From positions 620,001-684,000 of the forward strand of contig NZ_CP012544.1 in assembly GCF_004803815.1 (NCBI RefSeq): a stretch of 64,000 nucleotides of DNA. The letters run 5' to 3'. The notes under the pieces are model-generated. The model did not search any database. It worked only from the letters and a program-made list of their open reading frames with translations, and was not told the DNA's origin. The DNA is from Campylobacter showae. GTDB taxonomy: Bacteria; Campylobacterota; Campylobacteria; Campylobacterales; Campylobacteraceae. The position numbers and the translations under genes are program-made. Shown here piece by piece: positions 45,870-54,565 of the stretch; the stretch's first letter is position 1; each line of letters begins with the position of its first letter.

Positions 45870-47081
45870 ATGAAAATCTTTAGAGTAATAATGCTGTGTC
45901 TAGCATGTACGGGGTGGCTTTTTGCGACCGCGGCTAGCAGCGACGCAGAGCAAACCCAAAAGATGATATTAAAAGAATTTGACATAGATGCTAAATTTTT
46001 ACAAAGCTCTCACTACGCTTCTATAAAAAATTCCATTAAAGATAGTAAAAGAAAAGAGTTTATAGATACCGTCAAAGGCGGCTATAAACATATCCCGATG
46101 CTTCAAAAGATTATAAAAGACTCAGGTATCCCGGAGTCGTTTTTATATCTTGCTATGACGGAGTCCGGTTTTTCAAATCACATAGTTTCTAGCAAAAAAG
46201 CCATCGGAATTTGGCAGTTTATGGAGTCTACGGCAAAACTTTACGGTCTTAGAGTCGATAAATACACCGACGAGCGAAAAGACCCGATAGCGGCTACCGT
46301 TGCAGCTACAAAATACCTACAGAGTCTAAAAAATGACTTTGGTAAATGGTATCTTGCGATGATGGCTTACAACTGTGGCGACACTAGATTAAGGGAAGGT
46401 ATTAAAAAAGCCGGAACTACCGATCTGGCAACATTGTTAGACGATAAAAAAAGCTATATTCCAAAAGAAACTAAAAATTTCGTAAAGAAAATTTTAGTCA
46501 TTGCGCATATAGCAAAAGAGCAGGAAAATTTGCTGGCTAAAACGCAGGCCTTAAGTGGAGCGAAAGGCATAGAACTATCAAAGATAGACGTCCCCGGTGG
46601 TACAACGCTAATGGAGGTAGGAGACAGCATAGGTCTTAGTCTAAAAAAGATGAAAGAGTACAATATGCATCTAAAATTCGTCTATACTCCACCTACGGAA
46701 AAACCTTATTATCTTTATATTCCGTTAAACAAAAAGAAAATGTTTAGCGACAATTTCGAAGTAGCGCAAAATAGAAAATTTGAAATTTATACTGCCAAAG
46801 AGAACGATACGCTACTAACTATAGCGGAAAAAACCGGCGTAAATCATAAAATCATAAAAGAGTACAACGGACTTGCTTCAAACGAGATCAAGCCTAGCCA
46901 AAAGCTAGTTATCCCAAGTGAGCAAAACGTAAACTATCTAGCCGAGTATATGGTAAAAAGCGGCGATACGCTCGGAGAAGTTTCACAGAAATTTGACGTA
47001 GCGCTTGAGGATTTAAAAGAAGCCAATACTCTTATGAGCTCAAACAGCTCGATTGGAGCCAAACTTGCCGCAACCGAGTAG
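45870..47081 (+). CDS. mltD: Membrane-bound-type lytic transglycosylase with LysM domains (MltD-like)
   Basis: 403 residues. Signal peptide (1-20), SLT domain (about 75-210) with the catalytic Glu in LAMTESGFSNHIVSS, AIGIWQFMEST, and MAYNCGDTRL. Then two LysM modules (about 300-345 and 355-400: YTAKENDTLLTIAEKTG, YMVKSGDTLGEVSQKFD) that bind peptidoglycan. No lipobox, so secreted to the periplasm. AAGGAG seven bases before ATG. Its 3' end overlaps the next gene by 29 bases. Confidence 0.92.
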   Translation: MKIFRVIMLCLACTGWLFATAASSDAEQTQKMILKEFDIDAKFLQSSHYASIKNSIKDSKRKEFIDTVKGGYKHIPMLQKIIKDSGIPESFLYLAMTESGFSNHIVSSKKAIGIWQFMESTAKLYGLRVDKYTDERKDPIAATVAATKYLQSLKNDFGKWYLAMMAYNCGDTRLREGIKKAGTTDLATLLDDKKSYIPKETKNFVKKILVIAHIAKEQENLLAKTQALSGAKGIELSKIDVPGGTTLMEVGDSIGLSLKKMKEYNMHLKFVYTPPTEKPYYLYIPLNKKKMFSDNFEVAQNRKFEIYTAKENDTLLTIAEKTGVNHKIIKEYNGLASNEIKPSQKLVIPSEQNVNYLAEYMVKSGDTLGEVSQKFDVALEDLKEANTLMSSNSSIGAKLAATE

Positions 47082-47931
47082 GGCTAAATTTATATTTTTT
47101 AGTCTATTTTTCGTATTTTTTATGAGCGGCTGTTCGTTCTTGACCTCGCCTTCCGGCGGGATTACCGCTAGCGGCGGCTCAAAAAAGAGCGGCAAAATAA
47201 ACAGTTCAAAAGGTGTGCATGAAGCAACCATGCGCCCGTATACCATAAATGGAAAAACTTATTATCCGACCGTAGTCAAGGTCGGTGATAGGGCTAGCGG
47301 TATAGCCAGTTGGTACGGTCCGGATTTTCACGGTAAAAAGACGTCAAACGGTGAGACTTACGATATGCATGCTATGACGGCGGCGCATAAGACTCTGCCG
47401 ATGAACACTATGGTGCGCGTGACGAATATAAAAAACGGTAAAAACATCATCGTGCGTATAAACGACCGAGGCCCTTTCGTGGCAGGTCGCGTGATAGATT
47501 TGTCAAAAACCGGCGCGGTTAAGCTTGATGTATTTAACGCCGGCACGGCCCCCGTTTTACTAGAGGTTGTTGGCTTTAACGGCAACGTCGGCGGAGCTGT
47601 TGTAGCATCCTCTCAGCCTAGCTCAAAACAACCTAGCGGCTCGCAAAAAACGAGCACCCAAACTAAAGCGCAACCGCAACAACAGTCTTTTGTCGGCGGT
47701 ATTTTTATGGTGCAAATCGGCGCATTTAAAAATTTGAGCGGCGCAAACGCCCATAAACGTCAGCACGCTGGACAATACGGCAACGGTGCCTATGATACTG
47801 TCATAAAGTCCTATGATCTTGATGGCGGTAAAATTTATAGGGTATTTATAAGCGGCTTTAGAAGCGAAGAGGAAGCAAAAGACTTCATAAGCGCAGGGCA
47901 TATCTCGGGCGCATTTTTCGTGAGGGAATAA
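47053..47931 (+). CDS. rlpA: RlpA-like septal lytic transglycosylase lipoprotein
   Basis: 292 residues starting at a TTG inside mltD. Long n-region, then helix FIFFSLFFVFFMSGC with lipidated Cys27. Double-psi beta-barrel domain (about 75-180: GIASWYGPDFHGKKTSNGE, AAHKTLPMNTMVRVTN, VRINDRGPFV with the conserved Asp), Ser/Gln/Thr-rich linker, C-terminal SPOR domain (about 210-292, MVQIGAFKNLSGA) for binding denuded glycans at the septum. In other species it cuts naked glycan strands; that fits its place after an amidase set. Confidence 0.9.
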   Translation: MEPNLPQPSRAKFIFFSLFFVFFMSGCSFLTSPSGGITASGGSKKSGKINSSKGVHEATMRPYTINGKTYYPTVVKVGDRASGIASWYGPDFHGKKTSNGETYDMHAMTAAHKTLPMNTMVRVTNIKNGKNIIVRINDRGPFVAGRVIDLSKTGAVKLDVFNAGTAPVLLEVVGFNGNVGGAVVASSQPSSKQPSGSQKTSTQTKAQPQQQSFVGGIFMVQIGAFKNLSGANAHKRQHAGQYGNGAYDTVIKSYDLDGGKIYRVFISGFRSEEEAKDFISAGHISGAFFVRE

Positions 47932-47932
47932 G

Positions 47933-48496
47933 ATGCAAAGAAAGACAAAAGAGACGGATATCAGCCTAGAGCTTGAAATTTACGGCAGCGGTAAAGCCGA
48001 GATAAGCACGGGCATAGGATTTTTTGACCACATGCTTGAGGCTTTTTGTAAGCACGCGCTTTTTGATATGAAGCTTGTTTGTAAGGGCGATTTGCACGTG
48101 GATTTTCATCATAGCGTAGAGGACGTGGGTATCGTTATCGGGCAGGCTTTGCGCGAGAAAATTTATCCGATTAGCGGAGTCGAGAGATTTGGCGAAGCAA
48201 CGGTGGTTATGGATGAGGCAGCGGTAAACTGTGCCCTTGACCTCTCAAATCGCTCGTTTTTGGTATATGAAAGTATAAGCGAGGGTAAAGTTGGCGAATT
48301 TGACATAGAGCTAGCGAATGAGTTTTTCCAGGCTTTAGCATTTAATGCCGCAATCACGCTACATATCGCTAAAATCCGCGGACGAAACTCCCATCATATT
48401 TTGGAGGCTAGCTTTAAAGCCTGTGCCGTCGCGCTAAGAAGAGCTCTAGCTAAAAATGCTAGAGTCGGCGTACCTAGCACGAAAGGCGTGCTATGA
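47933..48496 (+). CDS. hisB: Imidazoleglycerol-phosphate dehydratase (monofunctional)
   Basis: 187 residues, the dehydratase half only, with no HisB-N phosphatase. Sixth step of histidine synthesis. Two manganese motifs: VDFHHSVEDVG and GRNSHHILEASFKA; also GIGFFDHMLEAFCKH at the start. One base after rlpA and overlapping kdsC by 4 bases. Its position inside an envelope operon, away from other his genes, is unusual; in C. jejuni hisB is a bifunctional gene elsewhere. Confidence 0.95.
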   Translation: MQRKTKETDISLELEIYGSGKAEISTGIGFFDHMLEAFCKHALFDMKLVCKGDLHVDFHHSVEDVGIVIGQALREKIYPISGVERFGEATVVMDEAAVNCALDLSNRSFLVYESISEGKVGEFDIELANEFFQALAFNAAITLHIAKIRGRNSHHILEASFKACAVALRRALAKNARVGVPSTKGVL

Positions 48497-48981
48497 TAGA
48501 GATTATATTTTTAGACGTCGACGGATGCCTAACCGACGGCAAGATCGTCTATAGTCCAAACGGCGACGAGCTTAAATTTTTTGACGTTAAGGACGGATAT
48601 GCTATTGAGAGCTGGCTAAAGCTCGGTAAAAAGGTCGCGATCATCACTGGTAGAAGCTCGCCTATCGTTGAAAAAAGGGCGCAGGATCTAAAGATAACGC
48701 ACGTCTATCAAGGCATTAGCGATAAACTCGAAACCGCAAAACAGATACTTAAATTTGAGGGACTCGAGTTTGAAAATGCAGCAGCAATAGGCGACGATTA
48801 CAACGACTACAAGCTGTTAAAAAGCGTCGGATGGAGCTTTAAACCGAAAAATGCGATCAAAGAGCTTGAAGTAAGAACGAGGCTCAACTACAAAGGCGGC
48901 AACGGCGCGGTGCGCGAGATGATAGAGATACTTATCCGCAGCGAGGGCTTAATGCAAGAGTGGGCTAAGCGTTGGTTATAA
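48493..48981 (+). CDS. kdsC: KDO-8-phosphate phosphatase
   Basis: 162 residues, HAD superfamily without a cap domain. Motif I FLDVDGCLTDGKI (6-18), motif II IITGRSS, motif III GDDYNDYKLL. Dephosphorylates KDO-8-P for lipid A core synthesis; a tetramer in known cases. Overlaps hisB by 4 bases and lptC by 10. Its location next to lptC and lptA links KDO supply to LPS transport. Confidence 0.92.
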   Translation: MIEIIFLDVDGCLTDGKIVYSPNGDELKFFDVKDGYAIESWLKLGKKVAIITGRSSPIVEKRAQDLKITHVYQGISDKLETAKQILKFEGLEFENAAAIGDDYNDYKLLKSVGWSFKPKNAIKELEVRTRLNYKGGNGAVREMIEILIRSEGLMQEWAKRWL

Positions 48982-49499
48982 GGATTTTTTACCTAGTCGT
49001 CAGCGTTTTTAGCGTGGCGATGGTTTATTTGGCGATTGAGGAGCCTTACTATAGCGAGCTCTTAAAGGGTGGCGAAGTGACTACAAACATGCAGATGAAC
49101 GCAGTCACTGACTACGAGATGAATGCTACTGTAGTAAATGCTAGATATGAAGCTGATACGTGGAATAGATACTCTGAATTTGACGAATTTATCAAATTTA
49201 GAGCGGAAATCTTTAAAGACAATAAAGAGCATAACGTGAGCTCCGATAAAGCGTTTTATAACGGCGGTCGAATTATACTTAAGGGTAACGCGCGCTATGT
49301 AAATAATGAAAATTTGACCTTTTTATCAGACGAGGTCATTTATAGTACCGCAACAAAAGTAGCTACTACGCAAACGCCTTTTACGCTAACGAAAAACGAA
49401 GATAAAATAGTCGGCAAAGCCTTGGTTTACGACTTTGAGTTAAAAAAAGCTTATATCAAAAAGGCCTTTGCTTTGATAGAGCAAGATAGAAAAAGATAG
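48972..49499 (+). CDS. lptC: LPS transport periplasmic protein LptC
   Basis: 175 residues from a TTG. One N-terminal helix (3-20) anchors it in the inner membrane; the rest is a beta-jellyroll of LptC type (LKGNARYVNNENLTFLSDEVIY). Passes LPS from the LptBFG pump to LptA. The gene order kdsC-lptC-lptA is conserved widely. Confidence rests on position and fold pattern rather than strong motifs. Confidence 0.85.
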   Translation: MVIRIFYLVVSVFSVAMVYLAIEEPYYSELLKGGEVTTNMQMNAVTDYEMNATVVNARYEADTWNRYSEFDEFIKFRAEIFKDNKEHNVSSDKAFYNGGRIILKGNARYVNNENLTFLSDEVIYSTATKVATTQTPFTLTKNEDKIVGKALVYDFELKKAYIKKAFALIEQDRKR

Positions 49500-49507
49500 G
49501 ACGGAAA

Positions 49508-49984
49508 ATGATAAATTTTGGTTTTAAAAAAGTGGCTTTAGTTTTGGCGCTTAGCGCTTTACCGCTTTTAGCAGAGCAGGTGGAGATCACAGCGGACGAG
49601 TTTTATGCTGACGAAGGCAAACAAATAAGCGAATTTAAAGGCAATGTAAATATTAAAAAAGGCAAGGATACGCTCACTGCAAATTTGGTAGTGATATATT
49701 TCGACAAAAAGCGAAATCCGCTAAAATACGTCGCTTCCGGCAACGCCAAATTTAGAGTATTTATCAAAAATAAAACATACGACGGTAGCGGTAGCGAGCT
49801 TGTTTACGAGCCTGCGCCAAATTTATATACGATAAACGGCAACGGCTTTTTGCACGAGATAGAGACTGATAAAAAAGTCTATGGCGAAAAGATCACGGTC
49901 AATCAAAATAGCGGCACGTATAACGTAAATAGCGGCAAAAAAGAGCCGGTCAAATTTATATTCCAAGTCGAGGACAAAAAGTGA
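49508..49984 (+). CDS. lptA: LPS transport periplasmic bridge LptA (OstA)
   Basis: 158 residues: signal peptide (1-21, cleavage after PLLAE) and an OstA domain (EQVEITADEFYADEGKQIS, FKGNVNIKKGKDTLTANL, YTINGNGFLHEIETDKKVYG). Forms the periplasmic bridge that carries LPS to the outer membrane. AGGACGGAAA before ATG. Overlaps the next gene by 4 bases. Confidence 0.9.
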   Translation: MINFGFKKVALVLALSALPLLAEQVEITADEFYADEGKQISEFKGNVNIKKGKDTLTANLVVIYFDKKRNPLKYVASGNAKFRVFIKNKTYDGSGSELVYEPAPNLYTINGNGFLHEIETDKKVYGEKITVNQNSGTYNVNSGKKEPVKFIFQVEDKK

Positions 49985-50604
49985 TCCGCGTTTTAAACGC
50001 AAAATTTCTTATCTCGGCGCCCGACATCTCGCTAGCTCCGCCTGCAAACTCTAGCGAAGTGGCGTTTCTAGGGCGCTCAAATGTGGGCAAAAGTAGCCTC
50101 ATAAACACTCTCGTAAACCAAAAAAGCCTAGCCAAGAGCAGCTTGACACCGGGCAAAACGCGCCTCATAAATTTTTTCGAGGTCGAGTATGCGCGTGGCG
50201 TCAAAAACGAGCAAGGCGAGCCAAGCGAGGAGAGGGCAAATTTGACTTTTGTCGATCTGCCTGGCTTTGGATACGCCAAAGTTGCCAAAAGTATGCATGC
50301 GCAGTGGAGAAAAAACCTCGACGAGTACCTAAAATTTAGAGCCAACATCAAGCTTTTCGTGCACCTCATCGACTCGCGCCAATTTGATATGCAAATAGAT
50401 AGGGACGTAAACGACTATTTGCAAAGCTTCTTGCGCCCCGACCAAAAGATTTTAAATTTCCTCACAAAATCAGACAAGCTAAATCAAAGCCAAAAAAGCG
50501 CGGTTTTAAAGGTCTATCCGGGCGCGCATTTCGTTTCGGCGCTTAAAAAAATAGGCGTAGAAAAGGCAAACGAGCTTATATATCTAAACGCGCTGGGGCT
50601 GTAA
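49981..50604 (+). CDS. engB: Ribosome biogenesis GTPase EngB/YsxC
   Basis: 207 residues from a GTG overlapping the lptA stop (GTGA). GTPase motifs G1 GRSNVGKSSLI, G2 TPGKTRLINFF, G3 VDLPGFGYAKV, G4 TKSDKL, G5 VSALKK. A charged insertion of about ten residues (NEQGEPSEER) lies before the G3 strand. Helps 50S subunit assembly; usually essential. Not an envelope function, but the location is conserved in Campylobacter. Confidence 0.94.
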   Translation: MIRVLNAKFLISAPDISLAPPANSSEVAFLGRSNVGKSSLINTLVNQKSLAKSSLTPGKTRLINFFEVEYARGVKNEQGEPSEERANLTFVDLPGFGYAKVAKSMHAQWRKNLDEYLKFRANIKLFVHLIDSRQFDMQIDRDVNDYLQSFLRPDQKILNFLTKSDKLNQSQKSAVLKVYPGAHFVSALKKIGVEKANELIYLNALGL

Positions 50605-50720
50605 TGAAATCAAAAAGCCACAGGCAAATTTTGGCATTTTTACCATCAAATTTTCTAACTAAATTTACAAATTTAAGCGCCGCCAAAGCCAAATTTATAA
50701 ATTTAGCTAAAAACATATAA
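50604..50720 (+). CDS. Possible 38-residue coupled small protein
   Basis: The ATG overlaps the engB stop (TAATG) and the frame ends two bases before the next gene. Basic and amphipathic (MKSKSHRQILAFLPSNFL, then Lys/Asn/Phe). Composition is dominated by AAATTT-derived codons, so it may be just spacer. No homologue known to me. Confidence 0.25.
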   Translation: MKSKSHRQILAFLPSNFLTKFTNLSAAKAKFINLAKNI

Positions 50721-50722
50721 CA

Positions 50723-51226
50723 ATGCAAACGAGTGCGGCAATGCGAAGATTGGGCGCAGAGAAGCGATTTTTAAAGCAGCTTGCTTGGGTTGCTTTTCTC
50801 ATTTTTTATCAGAGCATAACGACCGTATTTGCGTATCTGCCGCCTCTTATCGGGATATTTTTTACCTACATGATCATGCTAACCTTGCAGAAACAAAAGA
50901 CTCTCAAAGAGTTTGGCAAGGAGTGGTATTTTTGTCTATTTTACCTTACCTTTGCCGAGCAGGCGCACGGGTTTGCGCTGTTTTCAGCGGTGATCGCGTT
51001 TATGCTTTTTTATCATTTTATGTCCGATTGGCTCATCGTTACGCTAAAATCAAGAGAGCTTTTGGCGGCGGGATTCGTCGCTAGCGGCTACGTTTGGACC
51101 TGCGCGACCAGCTCTTTTATCTCATACGCGGCAAATTTGCCTATGTTAAAATTTGACTACGAGTACCTAATCTGCGTCGGCGTGGAGTCTGTTTTGGCGG
51201 TAGTTTTGTTTAGGGGACGCTTATGA
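50723..51226 (+). CDS. Inner-membrane protein next to PBP2, MreD-like by position
   Basis: 167 residues with four or five membrane helices (about 19-37, 40-54, 70-100, 113-130, 145-163). No motif match beyond the general size and hydrophobicity of MreD. Its coupling to mrdA (4-base overlap) parallels MreD-PBP2 gene pairs elsewhere, so a role in rod-shape wall synthesis is inferred. The corresponding C. jejuni gene is only described as an integral membrane protein. No ribosome site is obvious at the ATG at 50723. Confidence 0.7.
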   Translation: MQTSAAMRRLGAEKRFLKQLAWVAFLIFYQSITTVFAYLPPLIGIFFTYMIMLTLQKQKTLKEFGKEWYFCLFYLTFAEQAHGFALFSAVIAFMLFYHFMSDWLIVTLKSRELLAAGFVASGYVWTCATSSFISYAANLPMLKFDYEYLICVGVESVLAVVLFRGRL

Positions 51227-53076
51227 GGATGCGCATAGTCTTTGGCATTATATTTAGCGTCTGGGTGCTTTTGCTGGTGCGCGTTTATTATCTTAGCGTC
51301 AAATCAAACGACTTTTACGAGGAGATCGCCGAGCAAAATGCGGTAAAAACGCAGTATCTAGCTCCCGTCAGGGGGCTGATTTTAGACGCCAAAGGCCGTC
51401 CGATGGCGGTAAATCGCCTCGGTTTTTCCGTCGCGTTAAAGCCGCACCTGAGCGGCAAGAGGGCGGAGATTTTAGACGCTGAGCTTGCAAATTTGCAAAA
51501 TTTATTCGAGGATCTAAACGTCACGAAGCTAAAGCGCGAATACATCAAGGCCGACTCGCCTTATAATCAAGACTTTATTCAGATTATCGATTTTATGGAC
51601 TACGATAAGATGATACCGCGCATCGCCGAACTATCGCTACGAGAAAATTTGGAGGTCAAACCGGCATCCAAGCGCCACTATCCCTACAATAACCTAGCCT
51701 CTCACATCATCGGCTACGTCGGCCGCGCAAATCAGCAAGACGTCGAGTCCGATCCCGTCGCAAAGCTAACCAATCACACGGGCAGAAGCGGCACGGAGCG
51801 CTTTTATAACTCCGTCTTGCAGGGTCAAGAGGGCGTGCGAAAGATAAAAGTAAACGCGCTAAATCAGGAGGTCGAGGAGATATCCGTGAGCTACCCGCAA
51901 AGCTCGGATATATCGCTTACGATCGACCTTGAGATGCAAAAATACATCGAGGAAATTTTCGGCGATAACGCGGGCGTCATCATCGTGATGGACGTGAGAG
52001 ACGGCTCGATACTGGCTGCGGGCAGCTTTCCAGAGTATGATTTAAATCCGTTTGTTACGGGGTTATCGCAGGCTAAATGGGACGAGCTTGTTAAAAGTAT
52101 CGATCATCCATTCACAAACAAGCTCGTAAACGGCCTTTATCCGCCGGGTTCGGTTATAAAAATGGGCGTGGCGATGGCGTTTTTAGATACTGGCAAGATG
52201 AGTCGCTCCGATGGGTATTTTTGCTCGGGCTCGTTTGAGCTTGGAGGGCGAAATTTCCGTTGCTGGAACGTCTACGGACACGGTTTTATGGATATGAACT
52301 CGGCCATCCGCGAGAGCTGCGACGATTATTTTTATAAAGGCAGCTTAAAGGTCGGTATCGACGCTATAACCCCGGTTTTAGAGCGGCTAGGTTTTGGGCA
52401 AAAAAGTGGGGTGGATCTGCCTAACGAATTTGTCGGTATCGTGCCTGGACGCGAGTGGAAGATGCAAAAATACGCTCAGCCGTGGTATCAGGGCGAGACG
52501 CTGATCACCTCGATCGGACAGGGCAACTTCCTCGTGACGCCGATGCAGGTGGTGCGCTATACGGGTATCCTGGCGACGGGGAAAAATATCGTCCCGCATT
52601 TTTTACGTAGCGTAAACGGCGAGGAGGTTAAATTTGAGCCTGCCGATGACATCCTCACGCCGTTTGAGAAAAAGCAGCTACCATACATCCAAAAGGCGAT
52701 GTATGAAGTCGTAAATCATAAAAAAGGCACCGCGCATAAATATTTCAAAGAGGCAAAGCTCACTCTAGCGGCGAAAACGGGTACCGCGCAGGTCGTAGGC
52801 ATCTCGCAGGCTGAAAAAAAGCGTATGAAAGAAGAGGACATGGAGTATCTGCGCCGCTCGCACGCGTGGGTCACGACCTATGGACCTTACGAGGAGCCTA
52901 GATATGCCGTTACCGTTATCATCGAGCACGGCGGACACGGCGGTTTGGCTGCCGGACCTCTCACGGCTAAAATCTTTAATAAGCTACTAGAAATGGGCTA
53001 TATCGATCAAAAATACGAAATTACTTCGCTGGCAGATACCGAAGCGGCAGCTACGGAAAAAAAGAAGAAAAACTAA
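51223..53076 (+). CDS. mrdA: Penicillin-binding protein 2
   Basis: 617 residues, class B transpeptidase for cell elongation, partner of RodA. N-terminal membrane helix (about 4-22), dimerisation/pedestal domain (ILDAKGRPMAVNR, HIIGYVGRANQQD), then the transpeptidase: SxxK in PPGSVIKMG, SCD in RESCDDYFYKG, KTG in LAAKTGTAQV. Zinc-type insertions are not evident. ATG starts 4 bases inside the membrane protein gene. Last gene of the run that begins at nadK. Confidence 0.96.
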   Translation: MRMRIVFGIIFSVWVLLLVRVYYLSVKSNDFYEEIAEQNAVKTQYLAPVRGLILDAKGRPMAVNRLGFSVALKPHLSGKRAEILDAELANLQNLFEDLNVTKLKREYIKADSPYNQDFIQIIDFMDYDKMIPRIAELSLRENLEVKPASKRHYPYNNLASHIIGYVGRANQQDVESDPVAKLTNHTGRSGTERFYNSVLQGQEGVRKIKVNALNQEVEEISVSYPQSSDISLTIDLEMQKYIEEIFGDNAGVIIVMDVRDGSILAAGSFPEYDLNPFVTGLSQAKWDELVKSIDHPFTNKLVNGLYPPGSVIKMGVAMAFLDTGKMSRSDGYFCSGSFELGGRNFRCWNVYGHGFMDMNSAIRESCDDYFYKGSLKVGIDAITPVLERLGFGQKSGVDLPNEFVGIVPGREWKMQKYAQPWYQGETLITSIGQGNFLVTPMQVVRYTGILATGKNIVPHFLRSVNGEEVKFEPADDILTPFEKKQLPYIQKAMYEVVNHKKGTAHKYFKEAKLTLAAKTGTAQVVGISQAEKKRMKEEDMEYLRRSHAWVTTYGPYEEPRYAVTVIIEHGGHGGLAAGPLTAKIFNKLLEMGYIDQKYEITSLADTEAAATEKKKKN

Positions 53077-53385
53077 AATCCAGCCTTCAAATTTAAAGGA
53101 AAAATCCCGCTTTGTCGCCGGTGTTACAGCGCGTTGCGTTCTCGTGGCTTTTTGTTAATGCGGCGGCTGGCGGCTTAAATTTTATCGTATTTTTAAATTT
53201 ATAGATTTTATACATCCTTGCTTATGTAATCGGTTAAATTTGAGCCGGGCTTGCGACGAATAAATTTATAAATTTTACGCGGTGTTACGATGGCGCGGAT
53301 AAAACTACAATATGCGAGAGGCTCGGAAATTTGACGATTAAAAATGCGCAAAAATAAAAAAGCATTAAATTTGCAAATACCGACT
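53077..53385. other. 309-bp gene-free stretch after mrdA
   Basis: AT-rich with several AAATTT hexamers and no frame with a ribosome site. GCGGTGTTAC-like words occur near 53120 and 53280. No clear terminator for either convergent gene was found. Confidence 0.4.
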
Positions 53386-54024
53386 CTAGCCTTCAAACAT
53401 CTCAGAAAGTTCGCTTGTAGCGATATTTACGATTTTATTATTTGCGTCTAGTTCGATCAGATTTTGGGTTTTAAATTTCGCCAAAATCCTTGAAAACGTC
53501 TCTGGAGTGATGTTTAGGATGGAGGCTATTTTGATGTGTTTTAGCTCGTTAAAAAGATCGGCGTGATTAACGAGAAAGCTCGCGACCTTTGCCTCGGAGT
53601 TTAGCACGAGCTCTTGATGTATCAGCTCGCTTGCGATTTTTAGCTTTTGCGAGAGCGATTTTATGATTTGCAGCGATACGCGCGGGTTTGATAAAAACTC
53701 GGCGTAAAATTTATCGTAGTCAATTTTTAGCACTTCGCCGCCCGTTAAAAATATCGCCGTCGCCGGAAATTTGATATTTTCAAAGTTGGCAAGCTCGGCT
53801 ACGAAGCTAATCCCGTTAAACTGATGCATAAAAATCTCTTTGCCTTTTGGGCCTATTTTATAGAGCTTGAGAGAGCCTTTTATGAGGAGGTGGAGCCACT
53901 TTGACTCCTCGCCCTCCATAAATAAAAACTCGCCTTTTTTATATTTTTTTAGGATGCTGATATCTTCTAGCCTTTTTAGCTCGGCCTCGTTTAGCTCCTG
54001 AAAAAACGGGATTTGCTCTAGCAT
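53386..54024 (-). CDS. Crp/Fnr family transcription regulator
   Basis: 212 residues. Cyclic-nucleotide-binding-like domain (about 1-115, FFQELNEAELKRLEDISIL, GEFLFMEGEESKWLHLL, KGSLKLYKIGPKGKE), dimer helix, C-terminal winged HTH with recognition region IASILNITPETFSRILAKF. No N-terminal cysteine cluster as in Fnr, and the cAMP-binding residues are not conserved, so the signal is unknown; redox, NO or heme sensing (NssR-like) is possible. Lies 9 bases after mscL on the same strand, so the two are likely co-transcribed. Confidence 0.88.
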   Translation of the reverse strand: MLEQIPFFQELNEAELKRLEDISILKKYKKGEFLFMEGEESKWLHLLIKGSLKLYKIGPKGKEIFMHQFNGISFVAELANFENIKFPATAIFLTGGEVLKIDYDKFYAEFLSNPRVSLQIIKSLSQKLKIASELIHQELVLNSEAKVASFLVNHADLFNELKHIKIASILNITPETFSRILAKFKTQNLIELDANNKIVNIATSELSEMFEG

Positions 54025-54033
54025 TTGTTATGC

Positions 54034-54441
54034 TTATTTATTTTTTAAAAGATCTCTGATCTGGGTTAAAAGCGCTATATCCTCAGGTACCGGCGCAGGC
54101 TCCTCGGCTTTTGGCTCCTCTGCTTTTGGTTTTTTGAGCGAATTTATAGCCTTAACGACGCAGAAAATACAAAACGCGATAATCGTAAAATCGACCATCG
54201 TTTGTATAAACGAGCCGTAGTTTACGGTTACGGCAGCCGTATCTCCGACTGCGTCTTTTAGCGTAAATTTTAAATCCGTAAAATTTACGCCACCTGTTAG
54301 TACGCCGACTATCGGCATGATTACGTCGCCCACTAGCGAGCTAACGATCTTACCGAAAGCCCCACCGATCACGACGCCCACGGCCATGTCGATGACGTTG
54401 CCGCGCATCGCAAATTCTTTAAATTCCTTGATGAAACTCAT
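54034..54441 (-). CDS. mscL: Large-conductance mechanosensitive channel
   Basis: 135 residues, two membrane helices. N-terminal [32 protein letters not shown]-type pore helix, with the conserved [13 protein letters not shown]; second helix [20 protein letters not shown]-terminal acidic/proline linker and helix ([16 protein letters not shown]). A homopentamer that opens on hypo-osmotic shock. ATG after AAAGGAAAAAG, with a TATAAT box at 54474-54479. Confidence 0.96.
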   Translation of the reverse strand: MSFIKEFKEFAMRGNVIDMAVGVVIGGAFGKIVSSLVGDVIMPIVGVLTGGVNFTDLKFTLKDAVGDTAAVTVNYGSFIQTMVDFTIIAFCIFCVVKAINSLKKPKAEEPKAEEPAPVPEDIALLTQIRDLLKNK

Positions 54442-54473
54442 CTTTTTCCTTTAAATTTTAAAATTAGATATCA

Positions 54474-54479
54474 ATTATA
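54474..54479 (-). promoter_or_regulatory. -10 box of mscL
   Basis: AATATAATTG on the minus strand with consensus TATAAT, 33 bases before the ATG. Divergent from the gltX promoter. Confidence 0.55.
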
Positions 54480-54531
54480 TTTATTTTAGCTTCACAAAAG
54501 ATAAAAAAGCGAGGTTAAATGCCAAAAATGC

Positions 54532-54537
54532 TATAAT
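54532..54537 (+). promoter_or_regulatory. -10 box of gltX
   Basis: ATGCTATAATCGC, extended -10 type, 29 bases before the ATG at 54566. Confidence 0.65.
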
Positions 54538-54565
54538 CGCCCCAAAAATCAATAAGGAAACAAAA

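Noticed and set aside
53077-53385. Decayed gene after mrdA
   Set aside because: Short repeated words only; no frame or family pattern on either strand.
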